37,500 nt of DNA from Mesostigma viride (lineage: Eukaryota; Streptophyta; Mesostigmatophyceae; Mesostigmatales; Mesostigmataceae), in the NCBI GenBank assembly GCA_009746045.1, contig RPFO01001418.1, positions 1 through 37,500 on the forward strand, written 5' to 3'. The position numbers and the translations under genes are program-made. The notes beneath the pieces are model-generated. The model made no database searches. It saw only the letters and a program-made list of their open reading frames with translations, and was not told where the DNA came from. Positions 26,391 through 36,389 of the stretch are shown piece by piece. Each line of letters starts with the position of its first letter. The stretch's first letter is position 1.

Positions 26391-29300
26391 CTGTCTGAGG
26401 CAACCCCTACACACCTTAATTCACCCAAGGGGGAGGCCAGGTGCTCCAATGCAGATTTTATATCTGGGCAACAAGAGGGTGATCTCCAGGTTCAGTGTGG
26501 CCCCAGGTCACCTGGAGAGGTACAGGTTCCTATGAAGACGTCCTTGACAGCTGATGCAGCTGTAAGTATGTCTGACCCTATGCATCCTCGTGCTGGGCAC
26601 GAGGGTGGACCTCTCATTTTGAGAGAAACCAATGTACAACCACAGAGGGGTGTGAAGGCCTCTGGTGGTATGCATGTGGTCCCTGCTGGCGGTCCAGGTG
26701 TTGGGCATGAGCAGGGTGACTCAGGCTCTGAGTCAGAACAGGATGGAAGTCAGCATGGTGATGCTGGACAACCTGACAGCACAGTCCTGACTGTGCCAGG
26801 GACTGCTTCCTCTGTGTACCAGGAGTTGGGTGCCCGAATCCACAACATGTTTGGGCATGCCACTTCTCTGTCAAACAACTTTGCCTTCCGTATGGGCAGG
26901 GCACCCCTTCTTAAGGCGTGTCAGCAAGCTGCCTCACGGTGTAAGTGCCAGTTGTCCTCCAACAAGCCCAGGAAATCACATGCCAAAGCTCTACCTCAGA
27001 GCATTGGTGATCTGCAGTGTGATATCCAACACATCAGGGGCATGCAACTGTTGGTGTGCGTGGACAGGTACACGAAATACAAGGTGCTGGAGCATTTACC
27101 TTCTATGAAGAACAGGTACTTGCTGGCTGCCCTGCAGAATGTAAGAGCCAAGTTTCCTACCACAAGGATCCAGGTGGACATGCAGTTTCAGCATCTCAAG
27201 GGTGATCCTACCCTTCCTGAGTTGCTGGTTACACCTAGGGAGGCTCATGGGCAGCAGGGTGCTATCGAGAGGGCAATCCAGGAGGTCAAGAAATTGATCA
27301 TCTCTGAAGACTGGGTACCCTTGTCTGCACCTGCACTTGTCAGGAGTGCATGGCTGAGGAACGTGGAGCAGCAGCTGAACAGCAGGGTTAACTTCTACTA
27401 TGATGGAGTTGCTGTCAGCCCAATGGGTCTATATCATGGCCTGTGCCCACCACATGTGCTGGAGGGCTGGAAACATGCTGCACATGTCACCTTTGCCAAG
27501 CTGAGGGAGAAGGACCGGGGTTGGAAGATGCTGGAGCCACAAGTGGGTCAGAAGGTCCTAGCTTGGAAGGAACCTAGCCTTTATGGCAAACGTGGTAGCT
27601 GGAGTCCTGGGGTGGTTACCCAGGTTGATGAAGCTAGCCACGCATGCTTGGTCAGCATGGAGGACGAACCAAAGCATGTACACCGGCTGAGTTGGTCATA
27701 TGTCAAGCCTAACCTGATGAATGAGGGCAGTCAGGCACAAGGCTCACAGGATCTGCAGGATTTTCAGGTCCCAGGTGACATCACTGACGCAACGACCACA
27801 TCTGTTGCAGGGGAATCTGTCAGCCCTGGCCAGGTTGCAGAGGTACTTGTTGAACAGGCTGCAAGGTCAACAGCTGGGGAGTCAACTGTCAAGCCCAAGG
27901 CACTAACCAAGCCCAGGGGGACAAGTTTGGCTGGATTGATTGGGGCTCTACAAAGGGCCAAGAAGCAGCCCAAGGTAGCCAAGCTCAGGTGGCATGGCAA
28001 TCTGGGGCTGGACACTGCCTTAGAGGTAGACACTAATTCTCAGGTCTCCATTATTGGGACCAGGGCTGCAGCAGGGTACAGCATGTCTGAACCCAGCTAT
28101 CAGTTTGTGTCTGACTTCAGTGGCGGGGTACACGTGAAGGTACTGGGTGAGGTATTCATTCCTATCCTTGGACAGGACACTGCTTTTTGTGTCTTGGAGG
28201 GCTATCAAGGACCTGCTCTTCTGGGGCAGAATTTCCTATGCCAGGATGGGGTAGTGATCACGTCCTCTCTCCTGACTAAGGAAGGGGCTGGTCAGGTCCC
28301 ACTGATTAATTTCAGGACCACTCACCTATCACGTGCAGTAACCAGGACGGTTAAGCGTGTGCAAGTGTGCCAGGGGCAGGAGCCCTTGGTTGATGACCTC
28401 ATACTGCCAGCTGCTAGTCATCCAAGCAGTTTGGGCATTGGTCCTCACTCACTTGCTGGACACAGCCCTATCAACTACCAAGGCCTGGTGAAGCTCATGT
28501 CCTCTCCCATTATGTGTCCCCAGGTCACACTGGGTCTCATTAAATCTGGGGAGGACTGGATCTCCAAGAAATGCGTGGAACCTGTCAATGACCTGCCTCC
28601 TGCACGACGTCTACTCAAGCTCAAGTTTGTCATCAAGATGAAGGAGGTGGACGGGGTCAAGGTACCACATGTCAGGCCAGTGCTGAATGAGTTCAAGGGT
28701 ACTGGTGAGTGCACTGCTGAGGAGTTGTATACCCCTGGCATGCTGCATGATACTTGGAGGCTGCTGCTGTGTGTCTTTCTAGGCCTTCTCAACAAGGGCT
28801 TGGACTATGGCTCAGTGGTGATAGACTTCAAGAGGGCATTTCTGGAGGGTGATGCAGATGTGGCACAGGAAAAGTGGGAGGGCAAGACGCCTTTCTATGT
28901 TAGGGTGCCTGCTGTATGGAAAAGGGACATCCACACGGAGTTCCTTAAAATCCTCAAGGGCCTGGAGGGCCTGAGGTCAAGTCCAATAATCTGGAGGGAG
29001 ACTCTCAACCGTTTCCTGAAGGAGCATTGCAACTTGAAGGTCTCTCCTGTAGACCCCTGTCTGTTTCTGGGGCAATGGGAAGGCCTGCCAGTGTATGCTT
29101 CGCTGCACGGGGATGACCTACATCTGATAGCTCCCACGTCGTGGCTTAAGGAGCTGATCTCCATCATTAAGTCCAAGTTTCCTCTGGGTAGGGAGCAATG
29201 GCAGGTGGAGAATGAGCCTCTGCTGTTTGTGGGCATGGAGGCCACACTGGTGAAGAAGGGAGGGGAGTGGCGTATGCTGCTGGTGGGGGGCAATGACTAT

Positions 29301-30017
29301 CAAGAGACCCTCATTAGCAAGCTTCCTCCAACCATCACACAGGCACTGTGTCCCATGGTGAGGGGCATGGTTGCTTGGGTGGCAGGCATTTCCAGGCCAG
29401 ACCTTATGGTCATAGCCAGGTTGCCTGATGACATGCTGGTGGAGCTAGGGTCTGCCAAGGTGGCTGATCAGGTCAGGGCTTCATCTGGCATTCTGTTGTC
29501 TGCAGTGGATTTATCACAACCCATTTGCATGGAGCTGTATGTGGATAGCTCAATGGACAGCAGGCAGGTCTCCAAGGTCAGGGGCAGGGCTGCAGGGCTC
29601 TTTGTGCTCAGACAGGAAGGCCTGGGGAGTTTGGTGAGCTGGTTTAGTCGCCTGCACAAACGGGTGGCTGTCAGCAGTGATGTGGCAGAATGCAGGGCTA
29701 TTTGTGAAGGCATTCACACAAGCCTTTATCTGAAGGAGTTGCTTCATCAGATGACTTCTAACACTCCTTGGCCACTTCAGGTTACCACTCTTCTAAAAAC
29801 AGACTCCATGGGGATGGTGCAGTTTGTGCACAGGCAGATGGCCAGAAGTAGGGACTTGGATTATCTCCTTCTTAAGGAGTTGTCCTCCTTGGCCAATATT
29901 GAGCATATCCCTGGGGTTGACAATCCTGCTGATGCTTTGACCAAGCTAGTGCAGAAGGCAGCAGTGCAATACAAGGTTCTTCAGTCTCTGATGGACCCAT
30001 CTCAGCAAGCTGTCTAA
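26391..30017 (+). CDS. pol: Pol polyprotein: integrase - protease - reverse transcriptase - RNase H
   Basis: The frame is open straight after the gag TGA; the first ATG is at 26532 and residues below count from it (1161 aa). An HHCC-like zinc site (HNMFGH...CQQAASRCKC) precedes the integrase core with D164, D216 and E246. A C-terminal integrase domain (GQKVLAWKEPS...WSYVKP) follows. A retropepsin-like protease is at about 490-575: VDTNSQVSII with D500, and ALLGQNF. The copia-type RT has IDFKRAFLEGD (D765), LKGLEGLRSSPIIW and HGDD (D861, D862) in place of the usual YVDD. RNase H has D1005, E1053, D1091 and ends ADALTKLV. Copia elements normally have protease before integrase, so this order is unusual. 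All catalytic acids are present, so activity is plausible. Confidence 0.88.
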   Translation: MSEATPTHLNSPKGEARCSNADFISGQQEGDLQVQCGPRSPGEVQVPMKTSLTADAAVSMSDPMHPRAGHEGGPLILRETNVQPQRGVKASGGMHVVPAGGPGVGHEQGDSGSESEQDGSQHGDAGQPDSTVLTVPGTASSVYQELGARIHNMFGHATSLSNNFAFRMGRAPLLKACQQAASRCKCQLSSNKPRKSHAKALPQSIGDLQCDIQHIRGMQLLVCVDRYTKYKVLEHLPSMKNRYLLAALQNVRAKFPTTRIQVDMQFQHLKGDPTLPELLVTPREAHGQQGAIERAIQEVKKLIISEDWVPLSAPALVRSAWLRNVEQQLNSRVNFYYDGVAVSPMGLYHGLCPPHVLEGWKHAAHVTFAKLREKDRGWKMLEPQVGQKVLAWKEPSLYGKRGSWSPGVVTQVDEASHACLVSMEDEPKHVHRLSWSYVKPNLMNEGSQAQGSQDLQDFQVPGDITDATTTSVAGESVSPGQVAEVLVEQAARSTAGESTVKPKALTKPRGTSLAGLIGALQRAKKQPKVAKLRWHGNLGLDTALEVDTNSQVSIIGTRAAAGYSMSEPSYQFVSDFSGGVHVKVLGEVFIPILGQDTAFCVLEGYQGPALLGQNFLCQDGVVITSSLLTKEGAGQVPLINFRTTHLSRAVTRTVKRVQVCQGQEPLVDDLILPAASHPSSLGIGPHSLAGHSPINYQGLVKLMSSPIMCPQVTLGLIKSGEDWISKKCVEPVNDLPPARRLLKLKFVIKMKEVDGVKVPHVRPVLNEFKGTGECTAEELYTPGMLHDTWRLLLCVFLGLLNKGLDYGSVVIDFKRAFLEGDADVAQEKWEGKTPFYVRVPAVWKRDIHTEFLKILKGLEGLRSSPIIWRETLNRFLKEHCNLKVSPVDPCLFLGQWEGLPVYASLHGDDLHLIAPTSWLKELISIIKSKFPLGREQWQVENEPLLFVGMEATLVKKGGEWRMLLVGGNDYQETLISKLPPTITQALCPMVRGMVAWVAGISRPDLMVIARLPDDMLVELGSAKVADQVRASSGILLSAVDLSQPICMELYVDSSMDSRQVSKVRGRAAGLFVLRQEGLGSLVSWFSRLHKRVAVSSDVAECRAICEGIHTSLYLKELLHQMTSNTPWPLQVTTLLKTDSMGMVQFVHRQMARSRDLDYLLLKELSSLANIEHIPGVDNPADALTKLVQKAAVQYKVLQSLMDPSQQAV

Positions 30018-30964
30018 GCTGGTGCATGGTTATAGGGCATTGGAGAGCAGATTGTGTGGTAGTGTCAGCATTGTGACTGGCATAATACCTGTATTTTAGT
30101 CTGTACTAAGGCTCATGGACCATGGTACACTCACTCTGATTTTAATCAGGATACAGCCAGGTTTTGGCTGGGGTTCATGCTGTTGACTACACAAGGTTGA
30201 CAGGTCCATTACAGACCATGTATTCTATTTTAAAAGAAATGTATATTTGTACATACTTCTCACAATGGTCTGGGAACCTTTATTCTGGGGTTTATAGGGC
30301 GGGGTTCGATTCCCTGGTATTATGTTTCTACAAGCTGGCCTGTTCAGGTGTTTGCCTGTTCAGACTTCCCTAGTTCCCCAGGGCAGGATTTAATTGTTGC
30401 CTATGTGTTTCATTTTGTCATTTGTTTGCTGTGGCAGTTTACCATCTGGCAAGTAGACGGGCGCCGTAAGACGGGCGCCAATAGACCCCTGTTGAGAGAA
30501 TGACAGGCAAACTATTGTAATACGCCTTACTTTGTCAAGTGGTATTTTAATTGTCATGGATTTATTGTACTTATATTGAATATGTACTGGGTTTTATGGG
30601 ATTAGTATCTGGGATTAATGTAACTCACCGCCAGAAGGTCATTGTACTGGAGGCTCTACCGAGGTGATGGGATTAATTCCTGGAGAAGACCTCATAGAAT
30701 TAACCTGTATGTATTTAATTTTGTGTGCTTCTAATATCTGGTGGTACTCTGTAATGCCACTTCCATAGGTTTTCTCCATTTCTCATGAAATGGTTTTCCC
30801 TGTGGCAGATCTGTTTCTTTTCCAGTTCCTTAAAAGAAAGGGCTGGGGGAATGGCATGGCCATTAAAGACATCTGTTCAAGCTTCAAGCTGGAGTGAAGG
30901 ACATTTCAAGCTACTTCAAGGGTCCCTGGCAGGGGATGTGACCCTAAAGAAAAGAAGGGATTGG
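30018..30964 (+). other. Untranslated 3' region of the retrotransposon with polypurine tract
   Basis: No convincing gene here. Notable items: GGCGGGGTTCGATTCCCTGG (30299-30318), which looks like a tRNA T-arm/B box; a short direct repeat GACGGGCGCC (30458 and 30470); and a purine-rich tract at about 30946-30960 followed by GATTGG and the LTR. The latter is the expected plus-strand primer. Confidence 0.5.
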
Positions 30965-31593
30965 AGTTAACGTAAAGGATTTACGTTAGATGGATAGAGA
31001 TTGTTACGCTCTTTCCAACGGCACCTTGAACGCCTCATTTGGTTAAGGAACGTAAAAGTTATGACGTTTCCTAGGCTGTGCCGACAGTACCCGGCGCGCC
31101 ACTGTGGGCGCGTACGGACACAGGATGTACAAGTGTCACTTTGATAGTCCGCAGGACGTTGACAGGACTTGTACAGGACTTGATGGTCAATTGATAGGTA
31201 GGCGCACTGTAGCGCGCCAGGACCTATGAGACAATTGATGCTGACTAGTGTACGGATAGGTCCACAGGACTAGCCGTATGGACAATTGATAGATCTGCGC
31301 GCCAAAGGCGTGCCAGAGTCTGTGTAATCAATTGATTGACAGTTCAGCTGTGACAGTGCAGCTGAATACTTGGACGCGTCCCTAGCAAGCTATATGAGTG
31401 ACTTGGTCACACCGGGACGCTAGTTCTTGCGTGCACGTTCTCTTGGCACTGCGACCCCGTCGCCTGTGCTGCGTGCAGTCTTGGAAGTGACGTGACTTAC
31501 GTCTGTGTTTCCTGATTATTAATAAAGGCAACTTCCTGCAAGAACCATGGCGGAATTCGTGGCATTCTTACCCTCACAACTCGTATTACAACT
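30965..31593 (+). repeat. 3' LTR
   Basis: 629 bp, identical to the 5' LTR except at five positions (two in GGTTAAGGAACG, one in CCCTAGCAAGC, two in GACCCCGTCGCC). It is followed by the CATTT target duplication and satellite. Confidence 0.92.
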
Positions 31594-32952
31594 CATTTAT
31601 GTAATTAATGATGAGGATTCAGGCTCCCATGGTGTCATCATGGCCCGTCTACGTACATGGATGGCATTTATGTAAATAATGATGAGGATTCAGGCTCCCA
31701 TGGTGTCATCATTGCCCGTGTACGTACATGGATGGCATTTATGTAATTAATGATGAGGATTCAGGCTCCCATGGTGTCATCATGGCCCGTCTACGTACAT
31801 GGATGGCATGTATGTAATTAATGATGAGGATTCAGGCTCCCATGGTGTCATCATGGCTGGCCTACGTACATGGATGGCATGTATGTAATTAATGAAGAGG
31901 ATTCAGGCTCCATTGGTGTCATCATGGCTGGCCTACGTACATGGATGTCAAGGAATAGTAAATCATGAGGATTCAGGCTCCCATGGTTTCATCATGCATG
32001 GCCCGTCTACGTACATGGATGGCATGTATGTACTTAATGATGAGGATTCAGGCTCCCATGGTGTCATCATGGCCCGTCTACGTACATGGATGTCTCATAA
32101 AAAAAATGATGAGGACTCAGGCTCCCATGGTGTCATCATCGCCCGTCTACGTACCTGGATGGCATTTATGTAAATAATGATGAGGATTCAGGCTCCCATA
32201 GTGTCATCATGGCTGGCCTACGTACATGGATGGCATTTATGTAATTAATGATGAGGATTCAGGCTCCCATGGGGTCATCATGGCCCGTCTACGTACATGG
32301 ATGGCATTTATGTAATTAATGATGAGGATTCAGGCTCCCATGGTGTCATCATGGCTTGTCTACGTACATGGTTGGCATGTATGTAATTAACGAGGAGGAT
32401 TCAGGCTCCCATGGTGTCTCCATGGCTGGCCTACGTACATGGATGGCATTTATGTAATTAATGATGAGGATTCAGGCTCCCATGGTGTCATCATGGCCCG
32501 TCTACGTACATGGATGGCATTTATGTAATTAATGATGAGGATTCAGGCTCCCATGGTGTCATCATGGCCCGTCTACGTACATGGATGGCATTTATGTAAT
32601 TAATGATGAGGATTCAGGCTCCCATGGTGTCATCATGGCCCGTCTACGTACATGGATGGCATTTATGTAAAAAATGATGAGGATTCAGGCTCCCATGGTG
32701 TCATCATGGCCCGTCTACGTACATGGTTGGCATTTATGTAACCTGAATCCTCTCATAAAAAAAATGAAGAGGATTCAGGCTCCATTGGTGTCATCATGGC
32801 TGGCCTACGTGCATGGATGTCAAGGAATAGTAAATGATGAGGATTCAGGCTCCCATCGTGTCATCATGGCTTGTCTACGTACATGGTTGGCATTTATGTA
32901 ATTAATGATGAGGATTCAGGCTCCCATGGGGTCATCATGGCCCGTCCACGTA
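31594..32952. repeat. 71-bp satellite array (right part)
   Basis: Same unit as 20691-23746, resuming after the retrotransposon. Here units are mostly the simple ATGTAATTAATGATGAGG type; one hairpin variant lies at about 32739. The array ends in a truncated unit (CCCGTCCACGTAATGCAATG). Confidence 0.92.
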
Positions 32953-33932
32953 ATGCAATGCCACTCATGCAGTATGGCCAGCAAAAGAACCACTCTCACC
33001 TTCCTTTCCAATAGGGCAATTTGCTAAGAAGCTGATGCCAGCTTGTTAGCCTCTAGGCACATGCCGGATGTCGTTCTAAAACAGGCGTGTCAGATCCGGC
33101 ACATAACAAAGCGTCTGAGCAAGCTCACGTCCAAAGGATTATGGAAAACAAATGTCAATACATTACCAACAACTTGACCTCGGCGCATTTAGCATGCCAG
33201 CCACAAACTACACGAAATTGTACGAAATAGCTAGGAATCTGACGATGCAACCGAAAGAAATGGAGCGCTTCCTGCAGGGAAACTGCCCGAAAAAAAGGCG
33301 AAAGGCCGACGTTAATGCACCTGCCTGCGTGGAAATGTTTCATGCATAAACTGGCACGCAAGCTCGAACAATAAAAGACATCATCCATTGATCAGGCGAA
33401 CAAGGAAGGTGCGCCTTCCGTGAATACGTCGAAGGCGACATGCGCAGGCCTGCGTAGGTTCTTACCTTGAATGCCGGAAATGTAAAAGAAACCGGGAAGC
33501 TTCGGCACAAACTCGACAACACCATTAAGTTAGCTTCATAATCGCTCTTTAGAGCCTACGTTGCCTCACAATAGCTGCCGTAAACCTGCATTAAATTTCA
33601 TGATCCGCAAGAGAAATTATATCCTGGACCCCCGCGCCCGTAGCCGTTCGAGAAATTAGCGATATTGCAAACCGTAAACTTTCCGCCACGAAATGAGGTC
33701 ATCAACTAATCTTCTGCGAAATTCAAGCATTTTTTCTAGCTGTTTACATGCCATATCGATTAATATTGCATAAAGGCATGCCGCCATGGCCACTTCCGCG
33801 AGGGTTGAGCGGTCCGGGCACACATTATACACCGTACGGACGGTACCGCGAATTTTTTGGCGCGGAAAATATTCGGCGCGCCACGTCCCCTTAACCATGC
33901 ATGCATGCCCGTCGTCTCCAAACATTGCATTA
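32953..33932. other. Chromosomal DNA without a clear gene
   Basis: Composition is close to 48-50% GC. One short ORF (33152-33349) is noted separately. No splice-site pattern, domain or repeat family was recognised in the rest. Confidence 0.5.
33152..33349 (+). CDS. Possible 65-aa protein or gene fragment
   Basis: The ATG at 33152 runs to a TAA. The product is hydrophilic with a basic cluster (CPKKRRKAD) like a nuclear signal and a helical middle (YTKLYEIARNLTMQPKEMERF). It may be a relic of a transposon protein or chance. Low confidence. Confidence 0.2.
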   Translation: MSIHYQQLDLGAFSMPATNYTKLYEIARNLTMQPKEMERFLQGNCPKKRRKADVNAPACVEMFHA

Positions 33933-34163
33933 CAGTCATTCACGCCTTAAGTTGGGTTGGCTTAAGTTGGGTTCACGCCTTAAGTTGGGTCGAATTGAAT
34001 TCCAGCGTTCTTAGTTCAAAGTAGTTCAGAATACTATGTTTTAGTATCTTTAGTTCAAATTAGTAGAATTTAGTAGAGTCATTCACGCCTTAAGTTGGGT
34101 TCACGCCTTAAGTTGGGTTGACCCCTCAAAAACCACGAACCCAACTTAAGGCGTGAATGACTG
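33933..34163. mobile_element. Tc1/mariner-like MITE
   Basis: 231 bp with 26-bp perfect terminal inverted repeats (CAGTCATTCACGCCTTAAGT plus TGGGTT), flanked by TA on both sides (33931-33932 and 34164-34165). CAGT ends plus TA duplications are typical of Tc1/mariner derivatives. TTCACGCCTTAAGTTGGGT recurs as direct copies inside (33972 and 34083-34117). No coding capacity. Confidence 0.8.
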
Positions 34164-34533
34164 TACATGCACGTGACGGCGTGTTCCCTCGGTCATGTGC
34201 GCGGCGGTGCCAGCTGGACTGATGTCATGCCCTCCACGTAGGGCTCGTTCTACATTTCAGAACTGATCCATGGCGCATAATTAGAATTTTGGAAGGTAGA
34301 ATCAGGTTCTGAAGGTTCTACATAGTAGCCTAGTAAGGGTACACTAACATGTAGCCCAGTAGTTACTAATCCTGCGATCATGATGGAATATACATGTAGT
34401 GATACTAATCGATACATGTAGTACACATGGTTGGCGCACAGAATGTTGTACAACCTGCCCTACATGTCGGAAAAACGCACACTCTGACAAACGTGATTGG
34501 AATATATTGTACAACATCATCACTAACGCTAGA
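34164..34533. other. Unannotated AT-richer segment
   Basis: No gene seen. TACATGTAG-type short palindromes recur at 34349-34420. An imperfect inverted pair (GTTCTACATTTCAGAACTGA at about 34250 and GGTTCTGAAGGTTCTAC at about 34306) suggests a decayed fold-back sequence. Confidence 0.35.
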
Positions 34534-34640
34534 TCCGGAACTGTTCTAGTGAATAGCATTACAATGTACTCCCCCGGCAGGTGTGGGTGCCCGAATACTT
34601 GGAGTCTGAACACGCAGTGTCGACTCCTATTGGTGCAAAG
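34534..34640 (+). repeat. Short interspersed repeat with tRNA-like 3' part, copy 1
   Basis: It starts TCCGGAACTGTTCTAGTGAA then TAGCA, shared with copies at 34715 and 36012. The second half has ACACGCAGTGT (possible variable arm) and a degenerate T-arm, and T-runs follow. Diverged from the next copy. Confidence 0.4.
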
Positions 34641-34714
34641 GCATTTTTGTCGTCTCTTCATTTTTTATTCTTTGTTAGTACTATATAATGTACAATAGCA
34701 TGTAGGATGGCACA

Positions 34715-34830
34715 TCCGGAACTGTTCGAGCGAATAGCAGGGGGATCTACACCCCCGGTGGGGATCTACACCCTACCCCAATACCTGGATGCGACCCACA
34801 GTCGCGGGGTCGAATCCTTTTGGCGGCATG
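34715..34830 (+). repeat. Short interspersed repeat with tRNA-like 3' part, copy 2
   Basis: It starts TCCGGAACTGTTCGAGCGAA then TAGCA. It later has GCGACCCACAGTCGC (variable-arm-like stem) directly followed by GGGGTCGAATCCTTTT, close to a tRNA B box (GGTTCGAATCC). This is the order found in long-variable-arm tRNAs. No complete cloverleaf is evident. Confidence 0.45.
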
Positions 34831-35104
34831 TCAGCTCTCAGTATTTTGCTTTTTAGTTTTTTTTCTCCCTTTTTTTTTTTTTTTTCTCCATTTTTACAAA
34901 TCAGATTTTTTCAGAACAGTGCATACGGCTAAGCTTTCATTTCGCAAGACAATTGTTACGGCACCTTCCAAAGTCCCTGGTGTGTGTCAGTGCAGCGTCG
35001 ACATGGCATGCGTGGAGGATATTTGCGTACGTACGTCGAGTCGGGGTAAAATTGGCTCTTTTTTAGCAAATTTAGCAAATTAGCAAATTAGCGGAAGGCG
35101 GGGG

Positions 35105-35715
35105 CCGAGATTAATTAAGAGGTACCTTGAAATTAAATAAGACGCACACCTCTATCGAGATATATGTTCGGAGGCGAATTTCTATTGGCGTTAATTTGTA
35201 GTATTGTACGAAAACATGTCAAGGGTGACGGAAAGAAGGACTTATGTTCCAATTCAATTCAATGCACGACGGTATTGGACGGAGTTCCCGGTCTGGCAAG
35301 CGGATTTTGGATCTCACGTTCAGAAAAGGGCTTGGGTACACGACGCGGCGCGACGTACGTTGTAAAATGGCTCGCAGAAAAGGAACCGTGGCGACTATTT
35401 GGCGCCGCGTCGGTCTTGACGTTGTTTGCTCCGTTGGATCTGCATCTACGGCGTTCGTGGGTTGTTTCGAAACCCGGTCGATGAGATTTTACGGAGAAGT
35501 AGGGTATATAAGTGATCTTTATTGTTTTCTTGATATAAGTGATCCTTTTTTGACCAAGCGGTGAACTGAATGTAGAAGTCGGAATAAATTATACGGTCTG
35601 ACACGTTGTCGTACTATACTACAACTTAACGCCAATAGAAATTCGCCTCCAAAAATATATCTGGATAGAGGCATGCCTCTTATTTAATTTCAAGGTACCT
35701 CTTATTTAATCTCGG
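35105..35715. mobile_element. 611-bp MITE with about 116-bp terminal inverted repeats
   Basis: The left arm 35105-35220 pairs with the right arm 35600-35715 (shared CCGAGATTAA.TAAGAGGTACC, then GGAGGCGAATTTCTATTGGC). The arms are perhaps 85-90% identical. The middle contains a duplicated ATATAAGTGATC and short ORFs with no recognised product. Confidence 0.7.
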
Positions 35716-35790
35716 GCGGCGCCCTCCGGGAGTCGGGGTAAAATTGGTTAATTTGTAAACTGGGGACAACCTAGGAGTCGGGGTAAAATT

Positions 35791-36389
35791 CGAATCATGT
35801 GAAACGACTGGTCCAACCTGAAAATTTTTGAATTTTTGCCGTGTCCAGTAACGGTCCTAGGTTGCACCCGCGGGCCGTTCCGGCAGCTGTACAGAATAGA
35901 TCAGAAAGATACGCCGCGGAATGACGCCAGTGCCCGGCAAATGTGAGTCGGGAACTGAACAGTCACTACAAACGTCGAAAATCTATTGCTCCACCCCCCC
36001 CCAAAAAGCGTTCCGGAACTGTTCGAAGCGAATAGCACTGACAGGATTCGAACCTGCGTCCAGAGTGAGGTTGCGGAGTGAGGGAGGCCAGCCATCATGG
36101 TCCGCACACAAATCTGGCTCGGGTCCGATCCCTGTCAGTGCTCTTCGCTTCGAACAGGTCCGGAACGCTTTTTTGTGGGGTTGGAGCAATAAATACTCGA
36201 CATTTGCAGTGACTGTTCAGTTCCGGGCTCACAAATGATTTGCCGGGCACAGGCGTCGTTGCGCGGCGTATCTTTGTGATCTTTTCTGTACAGCTGTCGG
36301 AACGGCCCGCGGGTGCAACCTAGGACCGTTACTGGACACGGAAAAAATTTATAATTTTTCAGGTTGGACCAGTCGTTTCACATGATTCG
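35791..36389. mobile_element. 599-bp fold-back element with tRNA-like arms at its centre
   Basis: The arms are about 260 bp (35791-36056 and 36120-36389; CGAATCATGTGAAACGACTG at the outer edge). Near the centre each arm contains a tRNA T-arm-like sequence pointing outwards (minus strand GCAGGTTCGAATCCTGT, plus strand CGGGTCCGATCCCTG). Each continues into CAGTGC, the conserved repeat TCGAA..G.TCCGGAACGC and a T-run (TTTTTT or TTTTT), like a pol III terminator. Confidence 0.65.

Larger units (their letters stand above)
23747..31593 (+). mobile_element. Ty1/copia-class LTR retrotransposon, full length
   Basis: The element is 7847 bp with two 629-bp LTRs differing at five positions (about 0.8%). 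Target duplication CATTT lies at 23742-23746 and 31594-31598. Inside are a long leader with a broken ORF, gag, an in-frame stop, pol, a 950-bp untranslated tail and a purine-rich tract (AAAGAAAAGAAGGGA, about 30946-30960) just before the 3' LTR. The reverse transcriptase and RNase H are copia-type. The element sits inside the satellite, so it inserted after the array formed. The low LTR divergence implies a fairly recent insertion. Confidence 0.93.

Noticed and set aside
35164-35564. Two 106-codon ORFs inside the 611-bp MITE
   Set aside because: Overlapping frames with no recognisable domain in a non-autonomous element; likely chance.
36037-36145. Complete tRNA gene
   Set aside because: The acceptor-like pairing comes from the inverted repeat; no D-arm or anticodon arm with correct spacing is visible on either strand.
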